NCBI GenBank assembly: GCA_003971905.1 | Contig: RSEE01000073.1 | Location: 248,001 to 312,000 of the forward strand | Direction: 5' to 3' | Length of the DNA stretch: 64,000 nucleotides | Source: Moniliella sp. 'wahieum' | Taxonomy: Eukaryota; Basidiomycota; Moniliellomycetes; Moniliellales; Moniliellaceae | In this document: piece after piece, positions 46,343-57,220 of the stretch | How the letters are laid out: each line of letters starts with the position of its first letter | Position numbering within the stretch: position 1 is the first letter of the stretch | The notes under the pieces: model-generated | Databases searched by the model: none | Seen by the model: only the letters and a program-made list of their open reading frames with translations | What the model was told of the DNA's origin: nothing | Position numbers and translations under genes: made by a program

Positions 46343-46384
46343 TCATTGAGGAGCAACAGGTCAAGAAAGGAAGCAGAGGCGTAC

Positions 46385-46439
46385 CTTCAGACAAGGCGTG
46401 AAGGCAAAGTGGTGAGCCACAAGTCTTCAAGCAACGTCT
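46385..46439 (+). repeat. 55-bp direct repeat, copy 2
   Basis: Second copy of the unit at 46289-46342, with one additional base in the GACAAGG stretch. Confidence 0.92.
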
Positions 46440-46717
46440 GAAGGGAAGGAGAAGGAGAGAGAGAAGGGAGATGGAGCGAGCAGGGCGTGCGCGGCCTGCG
46501 AGCGGAACGCTTCCGCTCGGCTAGGCGAGCATCACCGATCCATTGAGGGCCGCGCAGGAGAACCCTAGCAGCACCCTCTAACATGGTGGACTGGAACGTG
46601 GCACGCGTCAGCTGATGTAAAAGTGTACAGGGGCGTTTCCCACATTTCCCATTTTTTCACCCGCCTCATGTAGTCGAAGAGTACTAGAGTACTGGTGGAG
46701 CTAGTGTAGCGGCTAGC

Positions 46718-46784
46718 GAAGCTTGAAGCTTGAAGCTTGAAGCTTGAAGCTTGAAGCTTGAAGCTTGAAGCTTGAAGCTTGAAG
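46718..46784 (+). repeat. 7-bp microsatellite (GCTTGAA)n
   Basis: About nine tandem GCTTGAA units. Shorter runs of the same unit occur near 43590, 46796 and 14848, so the unit is dispersed. Each HindIII-like AAGCTT is part of the repeat. Confidence 0.93.
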
Positions 46785-47046
46785 AGCTAGTGAAGCGAAG
46801 CTTGAAGAGAGTAGAGATCTGAGAATCGCAGTAGGCGATCAGTCGATGGCGCCGCAGGCAGCAGGGTTGTACTGGTGCTCTCATGCGGCCCTGTGCGGCG
46901 CCAGTACAGGGGCTGTGTAGTGTAAGGTGCATCCCAAAGCATCTAAATACGATGGGCGTGAGAAAAATGGTCTCGTCGGTCTGAGCAAACGAGCAACTCA
47001 TGTAACGCCGCAGGCGCAGACCGCGTACCGGAAGGTGTTGCGCGAT

Positions 47047-47270
47047 CAGGTGGCTCGTTCTTTGGCCAATGTCCCTTCAGTTCCTCCTCAGGCCTAGGAG
47101 TTCCGTTGTTTTTCTCTCCTGTTTTTCCTTGTTCCGCAGCTTAGCCCCTGGTGGCGACTCGCTGCTTAATGTTCCTCTGTAGTAGGCGTTGTTGGTTGGC
47201 TTAGACCATTACCACCCACTAGTGCGATTGCATCACCTTCGAGGACCATCTGGACTCCAGCTCTCATCAG
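47047..47270 (+). mobile_element. LTR fossil fragment (block shared with copy A)
   Basis: It matches the internal block at about 14932-15155 (TTTGGCCAATGTCCCTTCAG... through the AGGACCATC...GGACTCCAG region). In copy A this block lies inside the LTR; here it is detached. An old fragment, no coding capacity. Confidence 0.55.
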
Positions 47271-47459
47271 AAGGCGGCACATGAGAGCACCGCGACGCCT
47301 TTAAAGCTCTGTCAATGATAGGGATGCAGTATAGAGAAAACTAGTAACTCCACTCCTCCTCTCACTGGCATGGTTCGGTGTAATCGTAATCTAATGTCCT
47401 TGACCCAAGTTGCAACACACGGTGTTGAGCAACCGGGTGCCTCCTTTGTTTTGGCCAAC

Positions 47460-47595
47460 GTCTCCAATCGCCAAGTGGTGCCCCAGTAGGGTAAAGACGT
47501 AGTGCAAAAGCGCGGAACCTTCCTGGTCATTCCTTCCAATACTCCTTCCTGGAAGGCACAGGAGTATTCTCTAGCCTCTGTATTTTCTTGACTCT
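47460..47595 (+). repeat. Repeat unit shared with about 49022-49142
   Basis: CGCCAAGTGG..CAGTAGGGTAAA..CATTCCTTCCAA..TTCCTTCCTGG..AGGAGTAT..TTCTCTAGCCTCT is present at both places in direct orientation with moderate divergence. It lies between LTR fragments and is probably part of the same element family. Confidence 0.6.
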
Positions 47596-47596
47596 T

Positions 47597-47690
47597 GTTA
47601 CGAGGCGCCCCGGTGTCTCCCGACGCAGAGCCTCGCATGTCATAGGCATCTCTTACTAGCACGTCAGTCTCTACATAGGCTAGCAAGAGA
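47597..47690 (+). mobile_element. LTR fossil fragment (5' end)
   Basis: It begins TGTTACGAGGCGCCCCGG and continues with a CATGTCATAGGCATCTCTT segment. A related end lies in opposite orientation at about 48706-48805. A truncated old fragment. Confidence 0.5.
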
Positions 47691-47752
47691 GAGCTTATCT
47701 ATCCATGCAGCTGGGATCCTTCGCAGCCCGCTCAATATGGGCGCATGGGTAC

Positions 47753-48584
47753 TGTTATGGGGCGCTCCGGTCATCTCTCCGGACACCGAGCCCCGCATGT
47801 CGTATAGAACCCTCATCGACGCACACGCCATTCCCACGACACTTGTGAGTAAAAGCCAGCACGGACGACTTGCCACGGATGTTTTCCGCGGAGTGCCAGG
47901 AGAGGACCGGACTTAACGGTACGATGCTTCGTATCAGCGGCATCCGGTCTTGATAGAACTCCACATCGACTACGGCCCCCCCCGGCTCGCAGTCTGGACA
48001 GAACATGCCGCCCTTTTCCGTTTACTACTGTAGATTCCCCTTCCTTCTGTTGACGCCAGTTGTGATGTTACGATATATAAGCAGTCGGTCGGAGGCTTGC
48101 TGGCGGTGATCCTCACCGTTGGGCCCCCACGTCAACCCCCGTCTATACTCCCGACTTCCCTCTTCAAGCTTCACTCCTCACCGTTATACGCTTACGAATT
48201 TACGACTTACGTCGAGCACTCTGCAAGTCGCGGTTACTATCAGTAGCACTTGCTCTTATTTAGGACTCTGTCTGTTCCCGCCAACTATAGCGTACCAAGT
48301 GTGGTAGCGCTGCGAGGAACGGAGTAACTCCGGAGACCCTAGACCCCGTTTTCAATTGGTCTACGACTTACGAACACGGCTCCTACCTCGGAGGGTCTGA
48401 GCTGCGGCCTTTATTGCACGCAGGCAGCCGCCCAAACTAGAGGGTCTCTCCCTTGCCTCTATACCCGCTCGGTTCAACCAGGATCTGAAGCAGGACCTAA
48501 CGTACGTAAATTTAATGCCATGTCCAAGGGCTTTCACCCCTGAATTCAGGGGTCGAGCTCCGTCTCGGGGCTCGCCCCATGATA
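47753..48584 (+). mobile_element. LTR retrotransposon fossil, solo-LTR-like copy B
   Basis: It matches copy A (14688-15757) from TGTTATGGGG through the TATATAAGCAG box (about 48073) to the CTCGCCCCATGATA end, but lacks the 225-bp inner block. About 830 bp. No adjoining gag or pol was recognised. The two copies share long identical tracts separated by scattered differences, so they are related but not recent. Confidence 0.6.
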
Positions 48585-48649
48585 GGTACGATGCTTTTTG
48601 TTCCCATTGCGCCCACAGTCTTGGCAGAACCCTTTGTCTGCTGCGCCCC

Positions 48650-48805
48650 CTACCGGACCGCGGACTTGACAGAACAAACTGCGCTTTATGCCTTACTACT
48701 GTAGCTCTCTTGCTAGGCATGTATTGGAGACTGATGACGTGTTTGGAAGAGATGCCTATGACATGTGTGGCTCCCCGTCGAGAGACACCGGAGCGTCCCA
48801 TAACA
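48650..48805 (-). mobile_element. LTR fossil fragments, partly inverted
   Basis: 48706-48805 reads, on the minus strand, as an LTR start (TGTTATGGGACGCTCC, then CATGTCATAGGC). The adjacent 48650-48706 matches the TTTACTACTGTAG region of the LTR in plus orientation. This is a rearranged, nested fragment cluster. Confidence 0.5.
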
Positions 48806-49021
48806 GCTCTGTAGCTCATCCGCTCATGTGCAAAATGCAATACACCGTCAACCGCGTCAACTGCCTGCTCTCTGGTCTTTCACATCATTATTCAGCCCAC
48901 CGGACACGGTTCCATGCGCTAGTATGTCCGTCGAAGCGGACGGTGCACTACACAGTGCAAGTACTTGCGCTATGTGTGGCAGTTGCAGCACGGTTCCATG
49001 TGGCGTATACCAGGCCAAGTG

Positions 49022-49142
49022 CCAGTCGCCAAGTGGCACCACAGTAGGGTAAAAGGGCAGCCTAAGGGACCCTTCCTTATCATTCCTTCCAACATTCCTT
49101 CCTGGAGGGCAGGAGTATATTCTCTAGCCTCTACTGTATTAG
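49022..49142 (+). repeat. Repeat unit shared with 47460-47595
   Basis: Second, diverged copy of the unit described at 47460-47595, in the same orientation. Confidence 0.6.
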
Positions 49143-50675
49143 CTCTCATGTGCAAATGTTTAGTAGCACTCGTAGCAGTTATTAAAGGCGAGGCCAGCTC
49201 TTACTCATCCCACCTCCTGAACGCTTTCGGACCCCGCAAGTCTCGATATGACTCCCATCAGACCCGGGTGGATATTTTGATGACAGCCACTGGCCTAGCG
49301 AGGCAACCAGTCTGGATCCAGGACCAGCAGGACGACATCCGCGCACACCCCGGCCATACGTTTGTTCACCTCCAAGCCGACTTCCAAGCCGGGGCCAGCC
49401 GCCTGTTGGAGAGCATGACGTGCCCGGCACCCCATGTGAAGGGCCATGATCCGACTCCAAGATCAGGTCGCAGACGTCCGCGAGGCCCTCGGTGGAGTAA
49501 ACGAAATGCAACATGAACTCCATGAAGCCCAAAACGGAAAGTTCTTCATGAGATCATGACGCGGACGGCCACGTCGCAGGCCAGTGCGAGTCAAGATGAA
49601 GAAACGCGGACTGGAGATGATGTTGGCCAAGTCCGCAGCCCTATGTCTGTAAGCCTCCAACATTTTTCATCTTCAGATGATTAAGGCTGACCACAGCATC
49701 TTTTCCGTTTAACCGCATTTTTTTTGCAACGCAAAAACAGCTAGTCATGTGTTGAATGAAGGCGCCTGAGAAGCGTCTCATCTCTAGGAGCCTTCTGTGC
49801 GGTGTGTCCTATCTATCTTAATCGCTCGAGACCCAGCTTTCTCTCTGACAAAAGAAGAAGAAAGGAAGGTTGGGCTGAACAGGAATGGGCCAAAACTCAC
49901 GCTGTCAGACCGAGGCCTCCTGGCACCGTTATCGATGCTGTAAAGGGTGCCTAGGCCAAGAAAAGTACGGGCAAGCATAACGCTAGCGATAGCGGCAGCT
50001 ATCCGCTACGAGATCGTAACTAATGTGCGTATCTTCATTTGGTTCCTTTCCTCTTCACGATACGTTCTGAACGCTTCTACCCGAACCCACTTGCAGGTGT
50101 GGAGCCGCACCACTGGGTACGTAAGGCCCGCGGGCCCACGTTGGGTGTCGCCAGTGTCGCCTCATTTCGTAAGAAGGTTGTCAACATGACTGGGAGACTA
50201 TGACCGCAACCTCAAAACGGCGTGGAGGGCAGGATCCTTCCGATGCGCATTCCCATCCTCCTTCATCTCTGTCTCGATTTGCTGAATATACAACCAGGTG
50301 GAGAAGCTGTCTAACGGACTTTGAAACCAGTGGGACATTTCACTGGATGTCATCCTGAGACTGCGATGCAACTGTACCTGCTGGGCCTCGTTGCAGCGCC
50401 TGTGATACTAACCCTTCGAACACATGTGGTGACCGGCCCGCCGATATGCAATACCAATCTATCCAAATACCAGATCTCCTTTTTTGTGGTTTAATTATAG
50501 GATTAGCCATTATTATTGGATAGTCCCCCCCATTGGCAAGGAACGTGTACGCAACAGGAGCAGTCATAGTCCTCGATGTCGACAGTGTCATCGGGGAGAC
50601 ATTGATGTCGGGGTACCCGGGGACATCTATGCCATCATTGGAGACCTATTACCCCTATGGTATCACCCACGTCAA
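49143..50675. other. Repeat-island segment with a possible element remnant
   Basis: 49190-49520 is open and charged on the plus strand (LARQPVWIQDQQDDIRAHPG). Because it sits between LTR fragments it may be an old element-derived piece, but no family motif is visible. Nothing recognisable was seen in the rest. Confidence 0.35.
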
Positions 50676-50825
50676 TGACTCCCCCGACGTCTAAGCCCCC
50701 CCCGACGTCAATGACACCCCCGACGTCTAAGCCCCCTCCGACGTCTAAGGAACTCACGACGTCAATGACACCCCCGACGTCAATGACATCCCCGACGTCT
50801 AAGCCACCCACGACGTCTAAGGCAT
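50676..50825 (+). repeat. GACGTC minisatellite, unit about 18 bp
   Basis: About eight degenerate units of GACGTCWAWGMCMCCCCC. On the minus strand it reads as a DVGGVIDV-type peptide repeat within an open frame (50635-51093). Each unit carries a GACGTC palindrome, a CRE/ATF-like core. Confidence 0.85.
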
Positions 50826-52190
50826 CATTGGTAGTGCTGTCATCGCCGACATATTTGACGTGAACGCTATCATTGATAGCGCGTAACCCTTTGATGTTTT
50901 CCCCGTCCCTGATGCCTTTGATACATCGAGCGAGTCTGATATCCATGTCGCCAGTGACATCCATTTCGTATCTGACATCATGGACACCACTACCGTCCCC
51001 GTCATCGAGAACAGCTGCGTTATTTACTTGATTTCTATGAAACCAAAGTTCTCGTCCTATAATCATGATAGTCATAGATATCCACGACATCAATGGACGT
51101 CAGAAAGGGGTCCGTAGTGTACACTTAGGTCTTTTCTTAATGCCACCAAAAGTGGCGAGGAGCAATACGACACGTCCGGGAGGAAGTCAAGGGGTTACGG
51201 ACTACAAAGTGATGGGGCCTGGAGCATTCGGAGGATCAGGAATCGAGGTGGTTCACACTTTGCGCAACTCCGTCGGGCACAAGAGGGGATACGGCGTTTG
51301 CGTGCGGGCGAAGGTGATGAACGAGGGGACCGCCGAACGCCTTTTTTTGGAACGGGCCGGGGGAAAATTCGATTGCTGTCATGGAGCAAGCGGAAGGAAT
51401 ACGACGAAAGAATGCTACCTGTACCTCTTTGTATTATGGTGCGCCCAAAACCTTCTCTTCTTCCCCTGGGTCATGACGATTCAAGAATAATATGCCACCA
51501 AGATGCCGAGCAAGATGTTTGGGCACTGGAAGGAATTAACTGATGAGTCTCACTGGAGATGCGGTTCGCCGCTGTACCACGTTCATTCGGATCCACGCGT
51601 GCTACATCCAACAGCATATAGTTTTTGGAAGCGAATGGTGGGGACGCCTTAGGGCCCTAATCCGTTGGAGACTCTATTGGTTTCCTATTGGGTTTGGCGC
51701 CAAGAAGCAGCACACGCTGGAGGAACTGGCCAGTCAGGCGCAGGGTTTCTTTTTCCCAACCGTAACATCTGTAAATGACATGAAAAGAATGTAATACTAC
51801 TGCCAAAGGAATTGATAGGTATATACAAGGGCGAGAGCTCGTCCCACCCTACTGTTCCACCTCGCCCGCGGGACCGGCCCGCCCCATATGCATGTGACAG
51901 AGACCCCGATGACCGTATTCAATGACCAATCACGATGGATGGGTGGTCGTGAACACAGGCGTTACTTCCTCAACTGCTCTCGCCCGGGCGCTATGTTGAG
52001 ACTCTTTTATACTCTCCAATGCGAAATTGCTGCATTTGCTGGCTTGCATTTACCCCGCGTCAGAAGAGTTTTGCCGCTGGGACGGAACGGGGCGGAATGA
52101 GGCGGCAGCAGCCACGCAGAGCGCGTGCGGGGCAATCCCGCCTCCCCCACATTCGCCGGTCAGCCATTTACCGGTTACCCCACGACCGCC
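50826..52190. other. Repeat-island end and promoter of PIG-M
   Basis: A plus-strand frame beginning MPPKVARSNTTRPGG (about 51140-51490) and a shorter one at 51543-51794 are open but unlike any family I know, and look like decayed sequence. GTTTTTGGAAGC and a TATACAAG box near 51822 are seen. The last 200 bp lead into PIG-M. Confidence 0.35.
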
Positions 52191-53915
52191 ATGCGACTCA
52201 CGACGGCCGTGCTGCTGGGCCTTCTTCTGCGGGTGGGGGTGTATGCGTTTGGATGGGTGCAGGACCACAAGCTACGCGCTCCTGTCCGCTTTGAGGATAT
52301 CGACTACTCTGTCTTTTCGGATGGAGCACATTCGTTGGCACGTGGATGCCCGCTCGCTGCCGCATTGGACGTGGACGCAGTGGATGCTTGGCATGACAGG
52401 AGCGTATACGCCCCGCTTGCATGCGCTCTGGGGCCTGCGGCCATTTTATCCAGGCTTGTGCTCCAACGCGATCCCTCCCTCTTGCCCGGCGACGACTTGG
52501 CTCTCACCAAGGACAAAGGTGGCCTTCTCTTCCGCCTGGTCTGGGCCAGCTACAACCTTTTGCGCCCTTTCTTTCGACTGATCGCTGGCCTTGGCGACCC
52601 CTTTTCGCGTGAAACGTATCGGTACACACCGCTCCTTGCACTGGCTGTTGCCCTGGCCCAATCGGTAGGGCGTGAGGGGGGCAAAGTGCTATTCCTTTTG
52701 GCCGACTTGGGTGTTGGGATTCTGCTCTGGCACCTCATTTCTTCGTGCCACTTTTCTTCCACCTGACCTACGGGACAAGCAGTTGAAAAAGGGCCATCAA
52801 CTTGTCTTTTGGGTCTGGCTTGCCAACCCTCTCCCCGCCCAAATTGCCGCGCGCGGATCGGCGGAAAGCGTGATCGCACTTGTGGTGCTCGGGTTCGTGT
52901 ACACATTCCTCCTTTCCAACCCGGAAACTCCTCCCGGGAGCGATGCAATCCAAGATGCATATGCGAATGCGGTTGTTGAGACGGAAGATGTGCCAGACGG
53001 GAGCGACGAAACGTCCAAGGACCCACTCCCCCAATCGCCTCAGGAGGGCGCGACACCAGACCCGGAACCAGTTGATTTGGACGAGGCCGGCATCGAAGAT
53101 TATCTTGCCCCCGAAGCTGCACAACCAATATGGGGCTGGTCGGTTTCCGCCTTGCTGTCACCTATTCTCCTTGCAGGCGCGGTGCACCTCAAGATTTACC
53201 CGGCAGTGTACGCTGCGCCGGTGGCCGTGCATCTTTACCGCTCAGCCCGGCGGCATGGCACGAGTGGTATTCTCGCTGTCGTGCGCTGGGGATGGCTTTG
53301 TGCCGCGGCTTTCCTTGTCATTACGGGTGCCGTCTGGGCAGTGTGGGGGGAGCCCTACCTGCGACACAGCTGGCTGTACCACCTCACTCGCGTGGACCAT
53401 CGCCACAATTTTTCCCCCTACTTTTTGCCCATCTACTTATCCTCCGTCCTCTCGTCCCCGCTTTCCTCCCTTCCCGGCTCACTCAACCCCCTTCTATCGT
53501 TTGCCCCCCAGCTCGCTGCTGTGGGGGTCTCTGCTCTCTTGGCCGGGTGGGATGTCCCACTCGCATTGCTCGTCGGCACGCATGCATTTGTGCACCTAAA
53601 CAAGGTGATTACCTCGCAATACTTTCTGTGGTACCTGCTTTTATTGCCTCTGGTGCTTCCGCGCACCCGCTGGACCGTTGTACGCGCCAGCCTAGCCTTG
53701 GGCACCTGGATCGGCAGCCAAGCTCTTTGGCTTGCCTCGGCGCACCAGCTTGAAACCACGGCCAGGACACTTTCCTCCTCACCTGGGCGTTGGGGGTGGG
53801 AATGATGCTGTGCAATGCGCTGGTAAGTAAGTGGGTGCTGGAGGCCTGGCGTTCCTGGCAACAGGACTATTTGGCCCAATTGGCTCGCGAGGTCAAAGCT
53901 GGCAACACTACTTAA
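52191..53915 (+). CDS. GPI14: GPI mannosyltransferase 1 (PIG-M/GPI14)
   Basis: A multi-pass ER enzyme that adds the first alpha-1,4 mannose to GPI anchors, from dolichol-P-mannose, working with Pbn1/PIG-X. The N-terminus MRLTTAVLLGLLLRVGVYAFG is a signal anchor, followed by VRFEDIDYSVFSDGAHSL, which holds the DxD-type lumenal motif. ETYRYTPLLALAVAL and GGKVLFLLADLGVGILLW match the family core. Later come WVWLANPLPAQIAARGSAES, HLKIYPAVYAAPVAVHLY, HRHNFSPYFLPIYL and KVITSQYFLWYLLLLPLVLP. Between SDGAHSLARG and DPFSRETYRY is a 90-residue insertion, and an acidic loop follows FVYTFLLSNP. Frame changes lie near 52745-52765 and 53765; the true C-terminus ends AREVKAGNTT at 53915. About 575 residues against roughly 400-430 in most homologues. 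Confidence 0.9.
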
Positions 53916-54128
53916 TGCACTGTTATTGTGGTTCGCAGTCGTCAAAACATCCTTCCTTCATTAGCCACTGACGTAGCAACTAGCAACACCACGCCACAGG
54001 GAGATGGGAATGGAGCGGGTCGAGACGCAGTCAAACTATGGTGAGACGGCGACTGATGAGCATTGAACAAAGAGCAGGGGCCACGGTCGGGAGGGAGGGA
54101 AGCGCAGGCGGAATCCGCAGGGCGCGAT

Positions 54129-54535
54129 TTACAGCTTGGAGCCCTCCTTGACTAGAGAGACAGGGGGAACAAGTCAGTTCTGTGACCAAGCAGTCAGATG
54201 GGAACGTACGCTGGCCAATCTTGACTTGGCGGCCTGGCGCTGAAAGATCTTTTCCGAATGGTAGCTCCAGAACACCTCGCTGACATCCTTCGAGGCGTTC
54301 TTGACAAGGATGTTGCGTCCGCCCGGGTGCTGTAATAGGGCAAGCAGGGGGGAGGGTTATCAGTGTCGGCGTTGAGAAGCAGTCCTGTCCTGACGAGGGA
54401 GGAGAGGGGCGGGGAAGGCGGAGACATACGTCGTCGAGGAAAGAGGTAACGTCGAACACTGGCCGTCAATCACGATCCACACCGAGTCGGCAGTGTTGTG
54501 CTCTTGACTTCGGCGGCATCAAAAACGTTGGACAT
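54129..54535 (-). CDS. Small cytochrome b5-domain protein
   Basis: A soluble single-domain b5 heme protein of about 83 residues. Start MSNVFDAAEV, then DSVWIVIDGQ and VFDVTSFLDD. The second exon begins with the heme motif HPGGRNILVKNASKDV and has the second likely heme ligand in WSYHSEKI. Introns 54330-54429 (GTATGT...ACAG) and 54152-54209 (GTACGT...TAG) are canonical, and the last exon encodes only VKEGSKL. Three single-base gaps (an AGCAC near 54500, CCAGTG near 54462, and the last exon junction) must be filled; each is one missing base of a doublet. There is no C-terminal membrane anchor, unlike ER cytochrome b5, so it is more like the small stand-alone b5 proteins of fungi. The electron partner is unknown. 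Confidence 0.82.
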
Positions 54536-57220
54536 GGTGCTGAAGAGAGTGCGGCGATGGGGGTGGTGGGGGTGGGGGTGGAGGTGCGGGGCTGAGCGGT
54601 GGCGGTAGAAGCGGTCGGCCAGTGTCGGCCATCCCCCTCTGCCGGGTCAGATTGTGGACCATAGCCGAGGAATGATAGTGGATAGCCCCGCATCGGTGCA
54701 ATGCAGGCCGGTAGGCATGTGCATGGTGGATGATGCATGATGCATGATGCAGTACCAGGCCCCAGGCCAGCCTCTCGTGTGTATCGTCGGGGTCGCATGG
54801 TCCCTTGCAACTCACAGCTCCCATGCCTATTTTGCTAGCTAGTTGCTAGTCAGGGGAAAAGTCACCGGTCAGACTAGTTCCGGTACCGGTGATTATTACT
54901 ATGATAAGTAGCGGCGACAAAGCGAACGCGTGGAGACCGGTGATCTCACCGGTGCCTCCTGGAGCTCGGATGTTTCCTTGTTTGATGCGAGCGACCGATC
55001 GAGTTCGTAGCTGACGGAGGTCTGTGTGTGAGCTTTGAGTCCCTCCTGCTGATTTGATTCTACTTCCAATATTTGGTCTTTGACGGCCTTGAGCGCAAGC
55101 GAGAGCTCCATGTTGAGCTGCCGGACCTGGACGTCTCGTTTCCTGATCCAGGCGTCTCGTTTTCATTGGCCAGATTCTCCCCTCAAAGTGCCTTTTACGT
55201 TCTTGCTGAGGCGGAGAACCTGCCCATTACTTTGGGCCTTTTTCGTGTTGCGGCTATCTTCGAATTTTCCTGCATGGACCATTCGCTTGTATTCCTCCTC
55301 TTTCTACATCGTATGTTGCTTCCTTCAATTCCTGTCTGTATAGCCTTCTCGGTTCTTCCCCTAGCGGGTCTTTCTGTGACAACATCTCGTTACGGATCCA
55401 TCCTTGACCACCAGACAACCACCCGCATTGCTCCCTAGCTCACTAGCAGTCTCACTCACCGACCTGCTGCAGCTAACCGCCTTCGGGTCTACGGGAACCC
55501 CCTCTGCCCGCATCCTTTGTCGTCGACCTCCCTTCAGCTTTCATTCTCTCCCTGTACGGATCCGCTGCGATCCTACAAGTGGAGTTGTTCTTTCAGACAG
55601 GACCTGTCTATCCCGTCAACCTTGCGGCCAGCCCTTCAGGGCTACGGATTCCAGAGTGTCTTAACGAACACATCAGTTTACCGAACTCGCAGGACCTCGT
55701 GATCGGGATGAATGTCTTGGGTAAAGTCATTTGTTACCGCCTTGGGGTATACCTGGTCTAGAAGTACTGTAGTACTCTTTTCAACCCTGTGGTTTTGATA
55801 CCTCCCCCCTTCTTTGTTGGGACTGCCGTCGTTGGGGAAGCATTTTTGGGCTGCCAAAACCCATAGCAGAGGCGGAGGAGATCATCTACAACTTACGACC
55901 ATCCATCCACTTCGACCGTCCACCCTTCGACACCACCGCTACAATTGTCCCTGCCGTCTACGATCACAGTATTGACCTACCCCCACGTACAGAGAATGCT
56001 CTATACTACAACATGGCCCACGAAGCATGCCATGCCTCACTGAACTACACCGGATCCGTCGTTCATATATACTACCTGGTTCCTTTCCTGACTGTGTCGA
56101 GCTTGTGAGACCTGCTTCAACGTTGGCTTGATCTGCTTCATTGATGAACGTCTTCCGCAGGAGCCCAGCAGAGATTCGGAGTCGCAAAAAAAGAGGTCCA
56201 AAAGGGTCATTCTGCACCTCTCTGTTTGTATCTACTCCGCCTTGGTCTCCACTGCGCTAGGATCGGTGATTGTAGCTATCATTCGCTCTTGCCTGCTCTC
56301 GCCCAGGCTCTTAGTAAAACTCGATACGAAGGCCAAGTTTCTGTAGGGGATGTATCTGCAACTGTGTCTGAGAAACGAAGGGAGCTCTGGCAATTCCTCC
56401 ATTACATTCTCTTACACTTCACAGCCGTCTTTGAAACTCTTTGAGAGCAGACAAACACTGTCTGTGTCGTTCCAAACGCTGGTATTCTCTCCGCAGGCTG
56501 GCTCGCGTTAGAAGACCACTGAACCATTCAACAGTAAGGAACACATGATGCTGGGCGACTGGGTAAACTGATGTCTTTTGGGATTGGGTTCTTTTTCCCA
56601 TTCTTAATAAGCAAAAACAATGCAGACGGTATACGCAGCGTGACTGCCTCAGATTCAAGAGGGAACTGGCGTCTCATAGAAGGAGGTGTGGTTTCAACGC
56701 ATCCAGCGTTAGGACGCATACCAACAGACTTTTGGTTGCTACTGCCGTTGAGCACACAAAAGCGTCCAACGCCAGATCTCAGAAGAGTCCTTCCTCATTA
56801 ATCATTGCGCTCACCGCACCAGTTACATCCTCACTGCGTACTGAGTGGCGGGCGAGCCGCGTGCCCCTCGGTTGCGGCCGCCGTCGGTGCGCGCACTGGC
56901 CCCGTGCCGTGCCGCAGGAGGCGCGCTGGTGTGGTCCGTGCCCCGCGGCCAGGGGCGGTGTGTTAGGTAATGCGGCTGCGGCCGGCCGCCTGGGTTGGAT
57001 GCGTTGGCGCTGCTTCGGAGGCGCGTGGCTCACCACTGCTCCCGTGCCCCACCTCGCAGTTCCAGCATCACCCATCCTGCTGCCCGCCTCATCCATCCTG
57101 CGTGGCCGCCATCGTCGCCGCCGGTGCTGTGTTGCGTGTTCCAACCTGCCTTCCTCAGCACCACCACCCCCCCCCTCCTCTTCCCGCCTCTCCTCCGATC
57201 CCACCCCCCTCTCTCCAGCC
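54536..57220. other. Region between the b5 gene and cofilin
   Basis: 2.7 kb without a supported gene. An ACCGGT-rich stretch (54865-54960) contains overlapping palindromes. From 55040 to 56800 base composition is lower in GC and several short frames look vaguely protein-like (for example near 55580-55760 on plus and 56419-56658 on minus), but no family motif is clear. These may be old element debris. The last 350 bp form the cofilin promoter. Confidence 0.4.

Noticed and set aside
51140-51490. A 117-codon plus-strand frame beginning MPPKVARSN
   Set aside because: No recognisable motif, lies in repeat debris, and no splice or promoter support; not strong enough to call a gene.
55580-55760. 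Possible aspartic-protease-like piece (a VIGMNVLGK-type segment)
   Set aside because: Too short and without the DT/SG catalytic motif; no neighbouring element parts were recognised.
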